From NCBI RefSeq assembly GCF_005239135.1, contig NZ_QKNX01000003.1, positions 310,001 to 374,000 on the forward strand: a stretch of 64,000 nucleotides of DNA, written 5' to 3'. Under the pieces are notes generated by a model. The model had not been told where the DNA came from, made no database searches, and was given only the letters and a program-made list of their open reading frames with translations. Positions 34,115 through 43,222 of the stretch are shown one piece after another (the stretch's first letter is position 1; every line of letters begins with the position of its first letter). Source of the stretch: Natronomonas salsuginis. GTDB taxonomy: Archaea > Halobacteriota > Halobacteria > Halobacteriales > Haloarculaceae. A program made the position numbers and the translations under genes.

Positions 34115-35386
34115 CTATCTCGCGTCGTTCGACCGCCACAGCGCCGCCGAGATGAGTGCGGCCGTGAGCGGGACGACCGCGAGGAGGACGAACAGGGCCC
34201 GTTGGGTCGTGTACGCGAGCATCGCGCCGCTGAAGGCCGCCCCGAGCGAACCGACGCCGAAGACGCCGACGAACATGTAGCCGTACGAAAGCCCGCGAAC
34301 GTCGGAGGTCGAGTAGTCGGCGACGATCGCCTGCAGGAGGGGCTGCTCGCCGAAGAGCACGAAGCCCAACAGCGCGCTCACGGCCAACAGCGCGAGCAGC
34401 CCGCTGCTGGCGGCGGGCACGAACAGGACGCTGATCACCGTCAGCGCGAAGAAGGCCCCGACGGCGGCTTTTTCGGGGGGCATCGCGTCGCTCAACCGGC
34501 CGCCGACGTACTGGCCGCCCATGCCGACGACCAGCAGGCCGACGAACACGTAGCCGGACGGTTCGACCGACTCGCCTGCGATCGTGACGGTCGCGAGGCT
34601 CTCGTAGCTCGCCAGCATATCGGGCAGGAACGTCAACACGCCCCGGTAGAAGAACCCCTCGAGGATCAACATCGGGAACGCGATGAGGAACCCGCCGGCG
34701 AAGATCGTCCGCGTGTCACCCAGGATCCCTCGGATCGGCGGGAGCGATCCGGGGGCGTCCTCCGGGTCGGTCGCGGTCGGTTCGTCTTCGCCGCCGTCGG
34801 TGGCTTCGCCCCCGCCGACCGGTTCGACGGCGGCCAACTCGTCGACGGAGACGTAGATTGTGTAGACCGCGGCGGCGAACGCCGGCACCGCCATGGCAGC
34901 CGCGACGAGTCGCCACTCGAAGGCGATCAACAGCGTGGTCGCGACGAGCGGCCCCAGCGCGATGCCGACGTTGCCCGCGATACCGTGGTAGCCCAACCCC
35001 GCGCCGCGCTCCGTGACGCCCGTACTGATGAGCCGGAGTCCGGCCGGATGGTAGGCGCTCGCGGCGAGCCCCCACACCGCCAGTGCGAGCGTCACGCCCG
35101 CAAGGCCGTCGACGACCGCGAGCAGGGCGAACGACGCCCCCATCCCGAGCAAACAGCCCACGAGTAACCGCTTCGAGCCGTACGCGTCCGTCACGATACC
35201 GCTCGGAGCTGAGCCGATGCCGTAGAGGGCGTACCCGACGGCGACGGCGATGCCGAGCGTCGCGGAGCCGACTCCCAGGCCGGCGATCCAGGCGGTGATG
35301 AATATCGGGATGGCCAACTCGTACATGTGAACCATCCCGTGTCCCAACATCGTGATCGAGAGGATCGATCGGTCGTTGCCGTTCAT
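34115..35386 (-). CDS. MFS transporter
   Basis: A 423-residue membrane protein with about twelve hydrophobic segments and the signature loop GIVTDAYGSKRLLVG between helices 2 and 3, typical of the major facilitator superfamily. An acidic cytoplasmic loop (DGGEDEPTATDPEDAPG) separates the two halves near residue 205. The transported compound is not deducible. The ATG has an AT-rich promoter-like stretch upstream (about 35418-35430). Confidence 0.88.
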   Translation of the reverse strand: MNGNDRSILSITMLGHGMVHMYELAIPIFITAWIAGLGVGSATLGIAVAVGYALYGIGSAPSGIVTDAYGSKRLLVGCLLGMGASFALLAVVDGLAGVTLALAVWGLAASAYHPAGLRLISTGVTERGAGLGYHGIAGNVGIALGPLVATTLLIAFEWRLVAAAMAVPAFAAAVYTIYVSVDELAAVEPVGGGEATDGGEDEPTATDPEDAPGSLPPIRGILGDTRTIFAGGFLIAFPMLILEGFFYRGVLTFLPDMLASYESLATVTIAGESVEPSGYVFVGLLVVGMGGQYVGGRLSDAMPPEKAAVGAFFALTVISVLFVPAASSGLLALLAVSALLGFVLFGEQPLLQAIVADYSTSDVRGLSYGYMFVGVFGVGSLGAAFSGAMLAYTTQRALFVLLAVVPLTAALISAALWRSNDAR

Positions 35387-35462
35387 TCGTGTCGAATCAC
35401 TGTCCCGGTCGTCTGTCGATTACTTAACGATAGCGAGCGGCCGAGTGAGGGTCAAACCGGAC

Positions 35463-36278
35463 TCAGTCTATCAGGCCGTAGCCCCGCTTGAACAGGTATA
35501 CGTCCAGCGCGATGACGGCGGCCGCGAAGCCGCTCAACACCCCTAACGAGACGAGCGGATCGACCTCCTGGTAGCCGAGGAAGCCGAACCGGACGCCGTT
35601 GACCATGTACACCATCGGATTGAGCAGCGAGAGCGTCCGATACAGCGGCGGTAGGATGTCGAGCGAGTAAAAGACCGCCCCGAAGAACACCAGCGGTCGG
35701 AGAATGAACTGGCTCATCACGGTCAGGTCGTCGAAGTCGTTCGCCACCAGCCCGCCGATGACGCCGAGCGAGGCGAAAAGCAGCGGGACGACGATCATGA
35801 ACGCGGCGAGATACAGCGGCTCGGCGATCGGCACCGGCGTGAATATCAGGCCGATCGCGACGATGATGACCCCGACGACGACGCCCCGGAGGGCGGCCGC
35901 GAGGATGTACGCGAGCACCATTGAGGTGTACGAAAGCGGCGAGGTGAGCGTCTCGTGAATGTACTCGTTCCATCGGCCGTGAAAGATCGAGAACGACGCG
36001 TTCTCGAAGGCGTTCGAGATCGCGCCCAACACGACGAGTCCCGGCAGCAGGAAGACGATGTAGTCGAAGCCGGCGATGTTGTCAATCCGCTGGCCCAAGA
36101 CGACGCCGAAGACGGCGAAGTAGAGCACGTTCGTGATCGCGGGCGGGACGAAGGTGTTCGTCGGCCGCCGGACGAACCGCAGGATCTCCCGTCGGAGCAG
36201 CGAGCGAAAGCCGACGCCGAAGACGCCGTTGGCCGCCGCCGAGTCTGCGGGTCGAGAGGTACCCGTGTCGGCGCTCAC
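35463..36278 (-). CDS. ABC-2 type transporter permease
   Basis: A 271-residue permease with six hydrophobic segments, of the ABC-2 family (FRSLLRREILRFVRRPTN start; SFSIFHGRWNEYIHETLTSP loop; ADFL-type C-terminal LNPMVYMVNGVRFGFLG). It pairs with the ATPase encoded just upstream; the GTG start overlaps the ATPase stop as GTGA. This gene pair resembles NodJ/DrrB-type exporters of drugs or polysaccharide. The longer upstream frame in the same register is not used. Confidence 0.9.
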   Translation of the reverse strand: MSADTGTSRPADSAAANGVFGVGFRSLLRREILRFVRRPTNTFVPPAITNVLYFAVFGVVLGQRIDNIAGFDYIVFLLPGLVVLGAISNAFENASFSIFHGRWNEYIHETLTSPLSYTSMVLAYILAAALRGVVVGVIIVAIGLIFTPVPIAEPLYLAAFMIVVPLLFASLGVIGGLVANDFDDLTVMSQFILRPLVFFGAVFYSLDILPPLYRTLSLLNPMVYMVNGVRFGFLGYQEVDPLVSLGVLSGFAAAVIALDVYLFKRGYGLID

Positions 36279-37228
36279 TGGATCACCCCCAGCGGCTCGG
36301 CGTTCTCCTCGGTCCGGGTCATGTCGACGAACACCTCTTCGAGCGAGGCTCGCTGGATGTCCAGATCGAGTACCTCGTGGCCCTCGTATTCGAGCGCCCG
36401 GAGAAGATCCGGCGCGACCGCGCCGCCGCCCTGTGCCGTGACGACGAGCGTCGAGCCGTCGAGGCGGGTCTCGACGATCCCCTCGACGCCGAGTTCCGGG
36501 ACGCTCGCCGGCCGATCTGCGAGCGTCAGATGCACCTGATCGGTGCCGCGCGAGCGGAGTTCGTCCGGCGTCGACACATCGACGACCCGGCCCGAGTCGA
36601 CGATCGCGACCCGATCGCAGAGCCGTTCGGCCTCCTCGATGTAGTGGGTGGTGAGCAAGATTGTGGTCCCCTCGGCGTTGAGTCGCTCGATGACGTGCCA
36701 CAGGTCCCGGCGGAGCTGGACGTCGACGCCCGCCGTCGGCTCGTCGAGGATGAGCAGCTCGGGGTCAGTCACGAGCGCTCGCGCGAGCAGGAAGCGCCGT
36801 TTCATCCCGCCGGAGAGCCAGTCGAACCGCGTCTCGCGTTTGTCCCAGATGCCGACCGTCTTCAGCGCTTCCTCGGCGCGGCGCTCGGCCTCCGCGGGCG
36901 GAACGCCGTGGTAGCCCGCCTTGTGTTCGAGCACCTCGTGGATCGGGAAGAATCGATCGACGTTGAACTCCTGCGGCGCGATCCCGATCCGATCGCGGGC
37001 CCGCCGGTAGTCGGTTTCGACGTCGAAGCCGAACACCTCCGCCACGCCGCCGCCCTTGCGGACGAGGCCGACGAGGACGTTGATGAACGTCGTCTTCCCC
37101 GCGCCGTTCGGGCCGAGCAGCCCGAAGAACTCCCCGCGGTCGACTTCGAACGTCAATCCGTCGAGCGCCTGCACATCGCCGTAGGCTTTCCGGAGGCCGT
37201 CGGCGCGTATCGCGGGTTCCGATTGCAT
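36275..37228 (-). CDS. ABC transporter ATP-binding protein
   Basis: A 317-residue ATPase with Walker A GPNGAGKT, Q-loop APQEF, signature LSGGMKRR, Walker B LLILDEPTAGVD and the H-loop TTHYIEEAE. After the nucleotide-binding domain comes a C-terminal domain of about 90 residues with the LEEVFVDMT motif typical of the DrrA/NodI group. It energises the permease encoded next to it for export across the cytoplasmic membrane. Confidence 0.93.
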   Translation of the reverse strand: MQSEPAIRADGLRKAYGDVQALDGLTFEVDRGEFFGLLGPNGAGKTTFINVLVGLVRKGGGVAEVFGFDVETDYRRARDRIGIAPQEFNVDRFFPIHEVLEHKAGYHGVPPAEAERRAEEALKTVGIWDKRETRFDWLSGGMKRRFLLARALVTDPELLILDEPTAGVDVQLRRDLWHVIERLNAEGTTILLTTHYIEEAERLCDRVAIVDSGRVVDVSTPDELRSRGTDQVHLTLADRPASVPELGVEGIVETRLDGSTLVVTAQGGGAVAPDLLRALEYEGHEVLDLDIQRASLEEVFVDMTRTEENAEPLGVIQ

Positions 37229-37298
37229 ACCGAACGGTCGGGTCGCGAGGCGGTTAAGCGGCGTGAAAGCCGCGCGTTCGGGAGTCGCTCTCGGATCG

Positions 37299-38336
37299 TC
37301 ACACCCGGCGGACCACCCACAGCGTCGCGATCCCGCCGACGGCGATCACGAACCAGTAGCTCGTCAGCCGGTAGATCGTCGTCACCGCGAGGGCGTCCGT
37401 CGCCGTCAGGCCAGCGAGAACCGGCAGGAGGACGAGGAGCGTCCCCTCGATCGCGCCGATCCCGCCCGGCAGCGGGGTCGACCCGGCGATCACGGTCACG
37501 GGAACGAGGAAGCAGACGAGCGGGATCGAGACGGCCGCCCCGAGCGCGATCCCCGAGAAGTACAGCGGCAGCGCGAATAGGACCCAGCCGACGTACGCGA
37601 AGCCGACCGCGACGAGGATCGCCCGCGGCGACCCCGCGATCAGGTCGATCGACGCGTACAGGCGGTCGATCCGGTCGCCGACCGACTCGACCGAGAAGCG
37701 ATCCGTCCGTCCGGCAATCGGCGCGAGACACCGCAACGCGCCGGCGCGAACTCTGGCGCGGAACCGCCAGCCGACGGCGACGAGCAGCGGCAACGCCACC
37801 GCGACCCCGACGAGCGCGATCGCGAGCGGCCGTATCCGCGCCGTGAGTTCCGCGGTCGCGAGCAGGTAGCCGAGCCCCGCGATACCGACGGTGAAAAACG
37901 GGAGCAGGCGGACGAGGTCGGCGACCACGACGCTCGCGAGCGCCTGCTCGTAGGTCGCGTCGGTGTCTCGCGAGAGGATGTACGCGATGAACGGCTCGCC
38001 GCCGGCCTGCCCCATCGGCGTGACGTAGTTCGCGAACGTCGCGGCGAAAAAGGTCACGACGAGCCGCCGGTAGGCGACGGTCACGCCGACCCGTTCGAGG
38101 ACGATCTGCCACGTCTTCGCCCACGCGAACAGACACAGGAGCGTCGAGCCGCAGGCGACGAGCACCCACTCGACGCGGGCCACCCGGAGCCGTTCGATCG
38201 CTCGCTCCCATCCGACGACCGCGCCGAGGAGATACACGAGGAGGACGGCGACGGCGAACCCGAGGAGGGTTTTGAGCGCTGTCCGCCGGTCGATGAGCCC
38301 GGCGCCGAGGCCGCCGTCGTGAGTCACTGTGTACAC
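37299..38336 (-). CDS. flippase-like membrane protein (YbhN/AglD C-terminal type)
   Basis: A 345-residue protein with about eight transmembrane segments and the conserved TPMGQAGGEPFIAYIL and PLPGGIGAIEGTLL segments of the lysylphosphatidylglycerol synthase transmembrane / UPF0104 family. Members are thought to flip or modify lipids, including dolichol-linked sugars in haloarchaeal glycosylation. It lies 42 bases downstream of the glycosyltransferase gene on the same strand, which supports a shared role in making a glycolipid or glycan. Confidence 0.85.
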   Translation of the reverse strand: MYTVTHDGGLGAGLIDRRTALKTLLGFAVAVLLVYLLGAVVGWERAIERLRVARVEWVLVACGSTLLCLFAWAKTWQIVLERVGVTVAYRRLVVTFFAATFANYVTPMGQAGGEPFIAYILSRDTDATYEQALASVVVADLVRLLPFFTVGIAGLGYLLATAELTARIRPLAIALVGVAVALPLLVAVGWRFRARVRAGALRCLAPIAGRTDRFSVESVGDRIDRLYASIDLIAGSPRAILVAVGFAYVGWVLFALPLYFSGIALGAAVSIPLVCFLVPVTVIAGSTPLPGGIGAIEGTLLVLLPVLAGLTATDALAVTTIYRLTSYWFVIAVGGIATLWVVRRV

Positions 38337-38378
38337 GTCTCCGTTCCGTCTCGAACAACCCGTCGGTTCGTTCGCCGG

Positions 38379-39659
38379 TCAGTTGCCGGTCTTCGTCACC
38401 TGATACCACTCGCCGTCCCACGTGAGCGCATACTCGAACAGCGCCTTGACCGTGAGCACGCCGTGGCCGAAGTAGATGATCGGGGCCAGCGCGATCGACC
38501 ACGACGGGACGCCGACGCGTCCGTCGAGGACGTCCCGTCCCCAGACGCCGAGGATCGTGCCGAAGATGCTCGCCAACGGAAGCAGCGCCGTCTCCCAGCT
38601 GAAGACGAACAGCAGGAGCACCTGCGCCGAGAGAATGAGCAGGATCGCGCCCGCGAGCACCGCGCCGACGGATCGGCCAATCGTGACGAGGTCCGTCCCG
38701 CCGAGGTCGCCCTCCAGCGCCTCGCGGATCCGCCTGTGGACGACCTGCACGTGGCCGATCCGCCAGCGCTTGCGTTGGCCCCACAGATCACGGAGGGTGT
38801 GCGGCGTCTCCATCGAACTCGTGCAGCGACTGTTCCGCGCGACGGTCAGATCGGCGCGATGACACTGGTGGGAGAAGTAGATATCTTCGGTCAGCATGTC
38901 CGCGTAGCCGCCGACCGCGTCGAACGCCTTGCGGGTGAACCCGGTCGCCGAACTCTGACAGTGGGTGAATCCGACCAGTTCGCCGACGAGATAGCCCGCC
39001 TGGACGATGACGCGCTCGCAGTAGGCGATCGTCCCGACCGCGTCCGTCGGGCGCGGGACGCGACGTCCCTGAAAGACGTCCGCCTCGCCCGTGAGGTCGC
39101 ACATCGCCGTCGAGACGAACGCTGGCGAGGCCCGCTCGTCGGCGTCGAAGACGACGAAGTGATCGGCGTCGCTCGCCTCGACGGCGGTGTTGATCGCCGT
39201 CGCCTTCGAGCCGGGGACCGCGTTCGTGAGCCACTCGACCGCGTCGTGTTCGCGGGCCAACTCGACGGCCCGCTCGCGCGTTTTTCCGTCGTCCGGTTCG
39301 ACCACGATCGTGATCGAGAGCGGCCCGTAGTCGTTGTCGAGGAGGCTCGACACGCTCCGATCGACGACGTCGGCGTCGCGGTAGGCGGGGACGATCGCCT
39401 CGACGGGCGGTCCGGCGGTGACTCGCTCGTCGTCGGGCGTGCCGCTCCGCCAGACCTCGTAGATCAACAGCAGCCCGGTCGCGGCAACGCCGACACTGAA
39501 CGCGCCGACCGACAGCAGTGCTTCGAGCACGGTGATGACGAGCCACCCGATCCGAATCGTCCAGATGTCCGCGAAGCTGTACACGCCGAGCCCCAGCAGT
39601 CCGACGATCCCGAGACTCGTCGCGGATTTCTCGGCGACGTGGGCGATCCTCGGCAGCAT
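38379..39659 (-). CDS. membrane glycosyltransferase family 2
   Basis: A 426-residue processive-type GT2 enzyme. Two helices at the N-terminus, then the catalytic domain with VEAIVPAYRD, VVFDADE (DxD metal site), a TEDIYFSHQ segment and the GQRKRW motif (QxxRW type), followed by three or four C-terminal helices. Sugar and acceptor are unknown. An ATG nine codons upstream (39686) is possible; 39659 fits better with the AT-rich promoter-like stretch near 39688-39700. It probably shares a transcript with the flippase-like gene. Confidence 0.88.
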   Translation of the reverse strand: MLPRIAHVAEKSATSLGIVGLLGLGVYSFADIWTIRIGWLVITVLEALLSVGAFSVGVAATGLLLIYEVWRSGTPDDERVTAGPPVEAIVPAYRDADVVDRSVSSLLDNDYGPLSITIVVEPDDGKTRERAVELAREHDAVEWLTNAVPGSKATAINTAVEASDADHFVVFDADERASPAFVSTAMCDLTGEADVFQGRRVPRPTDAVGTIAYCERVIVQAGYLVGELVGFTHCQSSATGFTRKAFDAVGGYADMLTEDIYFSHQCHRADLTVARNSRCTSSMETPHTLRDLWGQRKRWRIGHVQVVHRRIREALEGDLGGTDLVTIGRSVGAVLAGAILLILSAQVLLLFVFSWETALLPLASIFGTILGVWGRDVLDGRVGVPSWSIALAPIIYFGHGVLTVKALFEYALTWDGEWYQVTKTGN

Positions 39660-39783
39660 TGGCCGGGATTTGTGCCCTGACGGCATTTCAACATTTTCAT
39701 CCGGTTCGAGCGCGGCTTCGGATGGCGAACGGGTTCACCATTTCTGCCGTCAGTTCTCGCACGGGAGCCGACAGTCGCACCCG

Positions 39784-40068
39784 TTAGGGGTCATCTTCGG
39801 CCGGAACCACGTCCCGGTGTCTGACGACGACCGGCAGCACCTCGCCGCTTTCGACGGCTTCGAGTCGATACGACGCGCGGTCCATCTCGCGTTCGGGTCC
39901 GCTTCCCCCGTCGACGACCTCATCGCGATCGGGCCCGTCGACGAAGACGTGGACGACGCGACAGATCTCGCCGTCGAACGGGCTCTCGGCGTCCGCGTCG
40001 GTGAGTCGGACGCGGACCCGGTCGCCGACGTCGTAGGGATCCTCGGGTGGCGGCTGGGTGTTCGGCAT
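39784..40068 (-). CDS. small acidic hypothetical protein
   Basis: A 94-residue very acidic protein starting MPNTQPPPEDPYDVGDRVRV. The order of short beta strands (GDRVRVRL, GEICRVVHVFV, ASYRLEAVE, PVVVRHRDVV) suggests a small beta barrel such as an OB or SH3-like fold. No function can be assigned. The frame extends upstream, but the ATG at 40068 has a TATA-like CATTACC about 32 bases away. It is divergent from the aminotransferase gene. Confidence 0.6.
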   Translation of the reverse strand: MPNTQPPPEDPYDVGDRVRVRLTDADAESPFDGEICRVVHVFVDGPDRDEVVDGGSGPEREMDRASYRLEAVESGEVLPVVVRHRDVVPAEDDP

Positions 40069-40161
40069 GCTCGTCTCGCGTGTTCGTGCCGGCGCGGGTA
40101 ATGCGTTGTCGTCGCGGCGGATCCCGACGTATATACTCCCGCCGCCCGTACGCCGCCTCAG

Positions 40162-41328
40162 ATGGTCTCTAAGCGCGCGCGTGAGGTGACGCCCTTCATG
40201 GCGATGGACGTGCTCGAACGGGCGAACGAACTGGACGACGTCGTGCATCTCGAGGTCGGCGAGCCGGACTTCGAGCCGCCCGAGGCGGTGTTCGAGACGG
40301 CGATCTCCTCACTGCGCGACGGGAACACGAACTACACCGCCGCGCGAGGGAAACCCGAACTCCGGCGTGCGATCGCCGCCCACTACGACCGCGAGTACGG
40401 CGTCGCGGTCGACCCCGGTCGCATTGTCGTGACGCCCGGCACGTCGCCGGGGCTGCTCCTCGCGCTCGCGGCGCTCGTCGATCCGGGCGAGGAGGTCGTC
40501 CTCACGGACCCCCACTACGCCTGCTATCCGAACTTCGTGCGGACCGTGGGTGGGACCGTTCGGACGGTTCCGCTGCGACCTGAGGACGGCTTTCAGCCGC
40601 GCGCTGACGCGTTCGAGGCGGGGCTGTCGGCGTTGACGCGGGCGTTGCTCCTCAACTCGCCGGCGAATCCGACTGGCGCGGTGATGGATGGCGAGACGCT
40701 CGCCGACGTGGCCGACCTCGCCGAGGCCACCGACACGACGCCGGTCGTCGACGAGGTGTACCACGGGCTCTCCTACGACGTCGACGAGCACACGATGCTC
40801 GAGTACACCGACGACGCGTTCGTACTGAACGGCTTCTCGAAGCGCTTCGCGATGACCGGGTGGCGGCTCGGCTGGCTGATCGTCCCCGAGGCGTACGTCG
40901 ACGCGGTGAACCGCCTCGCGCAGAACCTCCTCATCTGCGCGCCGAACTTCGTCCAGGACGCGGGCGTCGCCGCCCTCGAGACGCCGCCGGACCGGCTGGT
41001 CGAGATCCGCGAGACCTACCGCGAGCGCCGCGACCTGCTCGTCGACGCCGTCGCGGAGTGGGGGCTCGACCTCGGCTACACGCCGCAGGGGGCGTACTAC
41101 CTGCTGGTCGACGTGCGCGAGCTTCCGGGCGACGCCCTCGACGTCGCGGACTTCCTGCTCGAAGAGGCCGGCGTCGCGGTCACCCCCGGCGTCGATTTCG
41201 GCGAGGGGGCCGCCGACTATCTCCGATTCTCGTACGCGACGGACATCGAGGCGATCGAGGGGGCGATCGAGCGGATCGACGCGGCGCTTTCGACGTACGG
41301 CGAGATCCCGTCAGAGGCGGGGAACTGA
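40162..41328 (+). CDS. PLP-dependent aminotransferase, aspartate/aromatic type
   Basis: A 388-residue class I aminotransferase. NSPANPTG (165-172) and the Schiff-base lysine in FSKRFAMTGWRLG (Lys227) identify it; the N-terminal EVGEPDFEPP is the usual substrate-lid region. It probably transfers the amino group of aspartate, glutamate or a branched/aromatic amino acid; exact specificity cannot be read. The ATG lies 28 bases after the strong TATA box TATATACT (40130-40137). Confidence 0.9.
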   Translation: MVSKRAREVTPFMAMDVLERANELDDVVHLEVGEPDFEPPEAVFETAISSLRDGNTNYTAARGKPELRRAIAAHYDREYGVAVDPGRIVVTPGTSPGLLLALAALVDPGEEVVLTDPHYACYPNFVRTVGGTVRTVPLRPEDGFQPRADAFEAGLSALTRALLLNSPANPTGAVMDGETLADVADLAEATDTTPVVDEVYHGLSYDVDEHTMLEYTDDAFVLNGFSKRFAMTGWRLGWLIVPEAYVDAVNRLAQNLLICAPNFVQDAGVAALETPPDRLVEIRETYRERRDLLVDAVAEWGLDLGYTPQGAYYLLVDVRELPGDALDVADFLLEEAGVAVTPGVDFGEGAADYLRFSYATDIEAIEGAIERIDAALSTYGEIPSEAGN

Positions 41329-41542
41329 CGCGCGTCCACCTCACGCCCCGTCCTCGACCCACGAGCGGGGGAGATGCTCGACCGTCCCGTCGACCGCCAC
41401 TGGCGGGTCGGCGAGGTCTGCCACGAGGTCGATGATCTCCCGTCCACAACTGGGTTGATAAAGCCGATTTACAGCCAGAGACCGATCAGTGTCGTGGCCA
41501 CAGAGTCAAGCTTTATACCTTCGTCACGGCCACGTTTCGGTA

Positions 41543-42259
41543 ATGGGACTCCGCTGTTCGATACTCGGCCACGCCTTCGAGGACGCTGGGGTAGAGCGCG
41601 AACGAGAAGAACAGGGCAGCGAGGTGGTTACCACCGAGCGCGAGATAGAGCAATGTCGCCACTGCGGCGCCGAGCGCGTCGTCTCCGAGAACACCGAGGT
41701 CGCGGCCGTCGTCGACGCCGACGACGTCGGGATCGAACCCGGGGGCGGCGACGCGATCGACACCGACGATACGAACAGTGCGGAATCGGCAACCGGCGGG
41801 ATCGCCGGAGCGGTCGAACGGAGCGGCGTCGAGGGCGAGGCGCTCGACAACTCGGAGACCACCTCGGCGACCGCCGGTACGGACGAGCCGGCATCCCCTG
41901 CGTCTCCGACCGATGCCGAAGCGCCGCTCGATGCTGCGGGCGACGACGAGGGTGACGACTACGACGAGACGCCGCCGGACCCCGAGACGGAGGACGCGGA
42001 GATCCTCACCGATGACGACGACGAGCAGCAACGACGCCCCGGCCAGTGGCCCGACGATCCCGAGGATTCGAACGTCGATACCGACGGGTCTGACGCCCCG
42101 CTCGATCCGGGCAATGAATCGCTCTCTGGCCTCACAGTCCCCGAGGGGAGGATCGTCTGTCCGGAGTGTTCGTTCAGCATCGAGGCCAACTCGGGGTACC
42201 GCGAGGGAGACCCCTGTCCCGAGTGCAACGCGTGGCTCGAAGCCGAACGAAACCAGTAA
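41543..42259 (+). CDS. DUF7093-like protein with two zinc-ribbon ends and an acidic linker
   Basis: A 238-residue protein starting MGLRCSILGHAFE, the N-terminal signature of a haloarchaeal family I recall as DUF7093. C-x2-C pairs are present near residue 38 (CRHCG) and at the C-terminus (CPECS...CPECN), joined by about 130 residues of Asp/Glu/Ser/Thr-rich, probably disordered sequence. Zinc and nucleic-acid or protein binding are plausible. The ATG is 28 bases below the TATA box CTTTATACC (41511-41519), a leaderless arrangement. Confidence 0.75.
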   Translation: MGLRCSILGHAFEDAGVEREREEQGSEVVTTEREIEQCRHCGAERVVSENTEVAAVVDADDVGIEPGGGDAIDTDDTNSAESATGGIAGAVERSGVEGEALDNSETTSATAGTDEPASPASPTDAEAPLDAAGDDEGDDYDETPPDPETEDAEILTDDDDEQQRRPGQWPDDPEDSNVDTDGSDAPLDPGNESLSGLTVPEGRIVCPECSFSIEANSGYREGDPCPECNAWLEAERNQ

Positions 42260-42285
42260 ACCGTCGGGTTTCGATATTCCTCGAC

Positions 42286-42678
42286 ATGGAAGAGTACAAA
42301 ATGCGACGTGGGGAGTATCTCGAAGAGCGCGTCCCCGATCTGAAAGCGACGATCGAGGAGTACTTCGGACCGATCACGGGCACTGAGGAGTTCAAAGGTA
42401 GCGACCTGTACATCGTCGGTGAACCGGACAATCCGGTGTTCACCCGAATCGTCGCGGGCGCGGTCTCGTACTCCGGTAAGAAGGACAAACTCGCCGTCCA
42501 CTTCGAGGAACGCGAGCTGCAGGACCTCATGGAGACGGGCGACGTCGACGCGGCCGGCGACGCGAACACGGCGAAAAACGACTTCCTGCTCGAGTGTACC
42601 GGTCGGGACGCGAAGTCGCGGCGCGAGTCGATGAAACGCTCCGTCGAAGACGACGCCGAGACGCCGGACAACGTCTGA
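42286..42678 (+). CDS. DUF5611 family protein
   Basis: A 130-residue protein whose start MEEYKMRRGEYLEERVPDL and core (YFGPITGTEEFKGSDLYIV, FTRIVAGAVSYSGKKDKLAVHF) match the archaeal family DUF5611. It is mostly alpha/beta and soluble, with an acidic tail. Biochemical role unknown. It starts 26 bases after the DUF7093-like gene and could be co-transcribed with it. A second possible start is the Met at residue 6. Confidence 0.8.
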   Translation: MEEYKMRRGEYLEERVPDLKATIEEYFGPITGTEEFKGSDLYIVGEPDNPVFTRIVAGAVSYSGKKDKLAVHFEERELQDLMETGDVDAAGDANTAKNDFLLECTGRDAKSRRESMKRSVEDDAETPDNV

Positions 42679-42733
42679 CGACCGCCCGCTCGTCCCGTCG
42701 TTTTTTCTCGGTCGCGCCCGACAGGACTGTACG

Positions 42734-43168
42734 ATGCTCGCATTCGATCCCTCGGAGTTCGAGTCCGAAGATATCGGCGAACGATCGGCGCTCCTCGAGA
42801 TGGACCACGAGGCCGCCGTCGACCACGTCCGAGAGACGGCCGAATCGGTCGGCTTCGGCGTCCCCGTCGAGTTCTCTCCCTCGGAGCTGCTCAACGAGAA
42901 GGTAGACGCCGACCGCGACCCCTACTACGTGTTGGGCGCGTGCAACCCCGCGGTGGCTGACAAGGCGCTCGATCAGTCGCTCAAACAGGGGGCGCTCTTC
43001 CCCTGCAACTTCGTCATCTGGGAGGAAGAGCCCGGTCTCCAGCGCGTGTATCACGCCTCGATCATGAAGATCGGCCGCCTCGTCGGGTTGGCCCCCGACA
43101 ACGACGCGTGGGAAGGCATCGTCGCTGAGACCGGCGACCTGGTCGACGCCTTTTACGACGAGCTGTAG
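42734..43168 (+). CDS. DUF302 domain protein
   Basis: A 144-residue protein with the DUF302 pattern: AAVDHVRETAESVGFGVPVEF, then YYVLGACNPAVADKALDQ and GALFPCNFVIWEE. Members occur in bacteria and archaea; a dimeric alpha/beta fold is known, the function is not clear. It has an N-terminal extension of about 25 residues. It lies 54 bases upstream of the radical SAM gene in the same direction. Confidence 0.85.
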   Translation: MLAFDPSEFESEDIGERSALLEMDHEAAVDHVRETAESVGFGVPVEFSPSELLNEKVDADRDPYYVLGACNPAVADKALDQSLKQGALFPCNFVIWEEEPGLQRVYHASIMKIGRLVGLAPDNDAWEGIVAETGDLVDAFYDEL

Positions 43169-43222
43169 CGGCGGGGCGGAACGTACGACTTTTGCGTCTC
43201 GGCGGTCAAACGGGAACAACGA

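Noticed and set aside
41341-41505. Open minus-strand frame of 54 codons between the aminotransferase and the DUF7093-like gene, ending in SWVEDGA
   Set aside because: The sequence reads like a haloarchaeal protein tail, but there is no ATG or GTG at a suitable place and an in-frame stop precedes it. It could be a decayed gene; not supportable.
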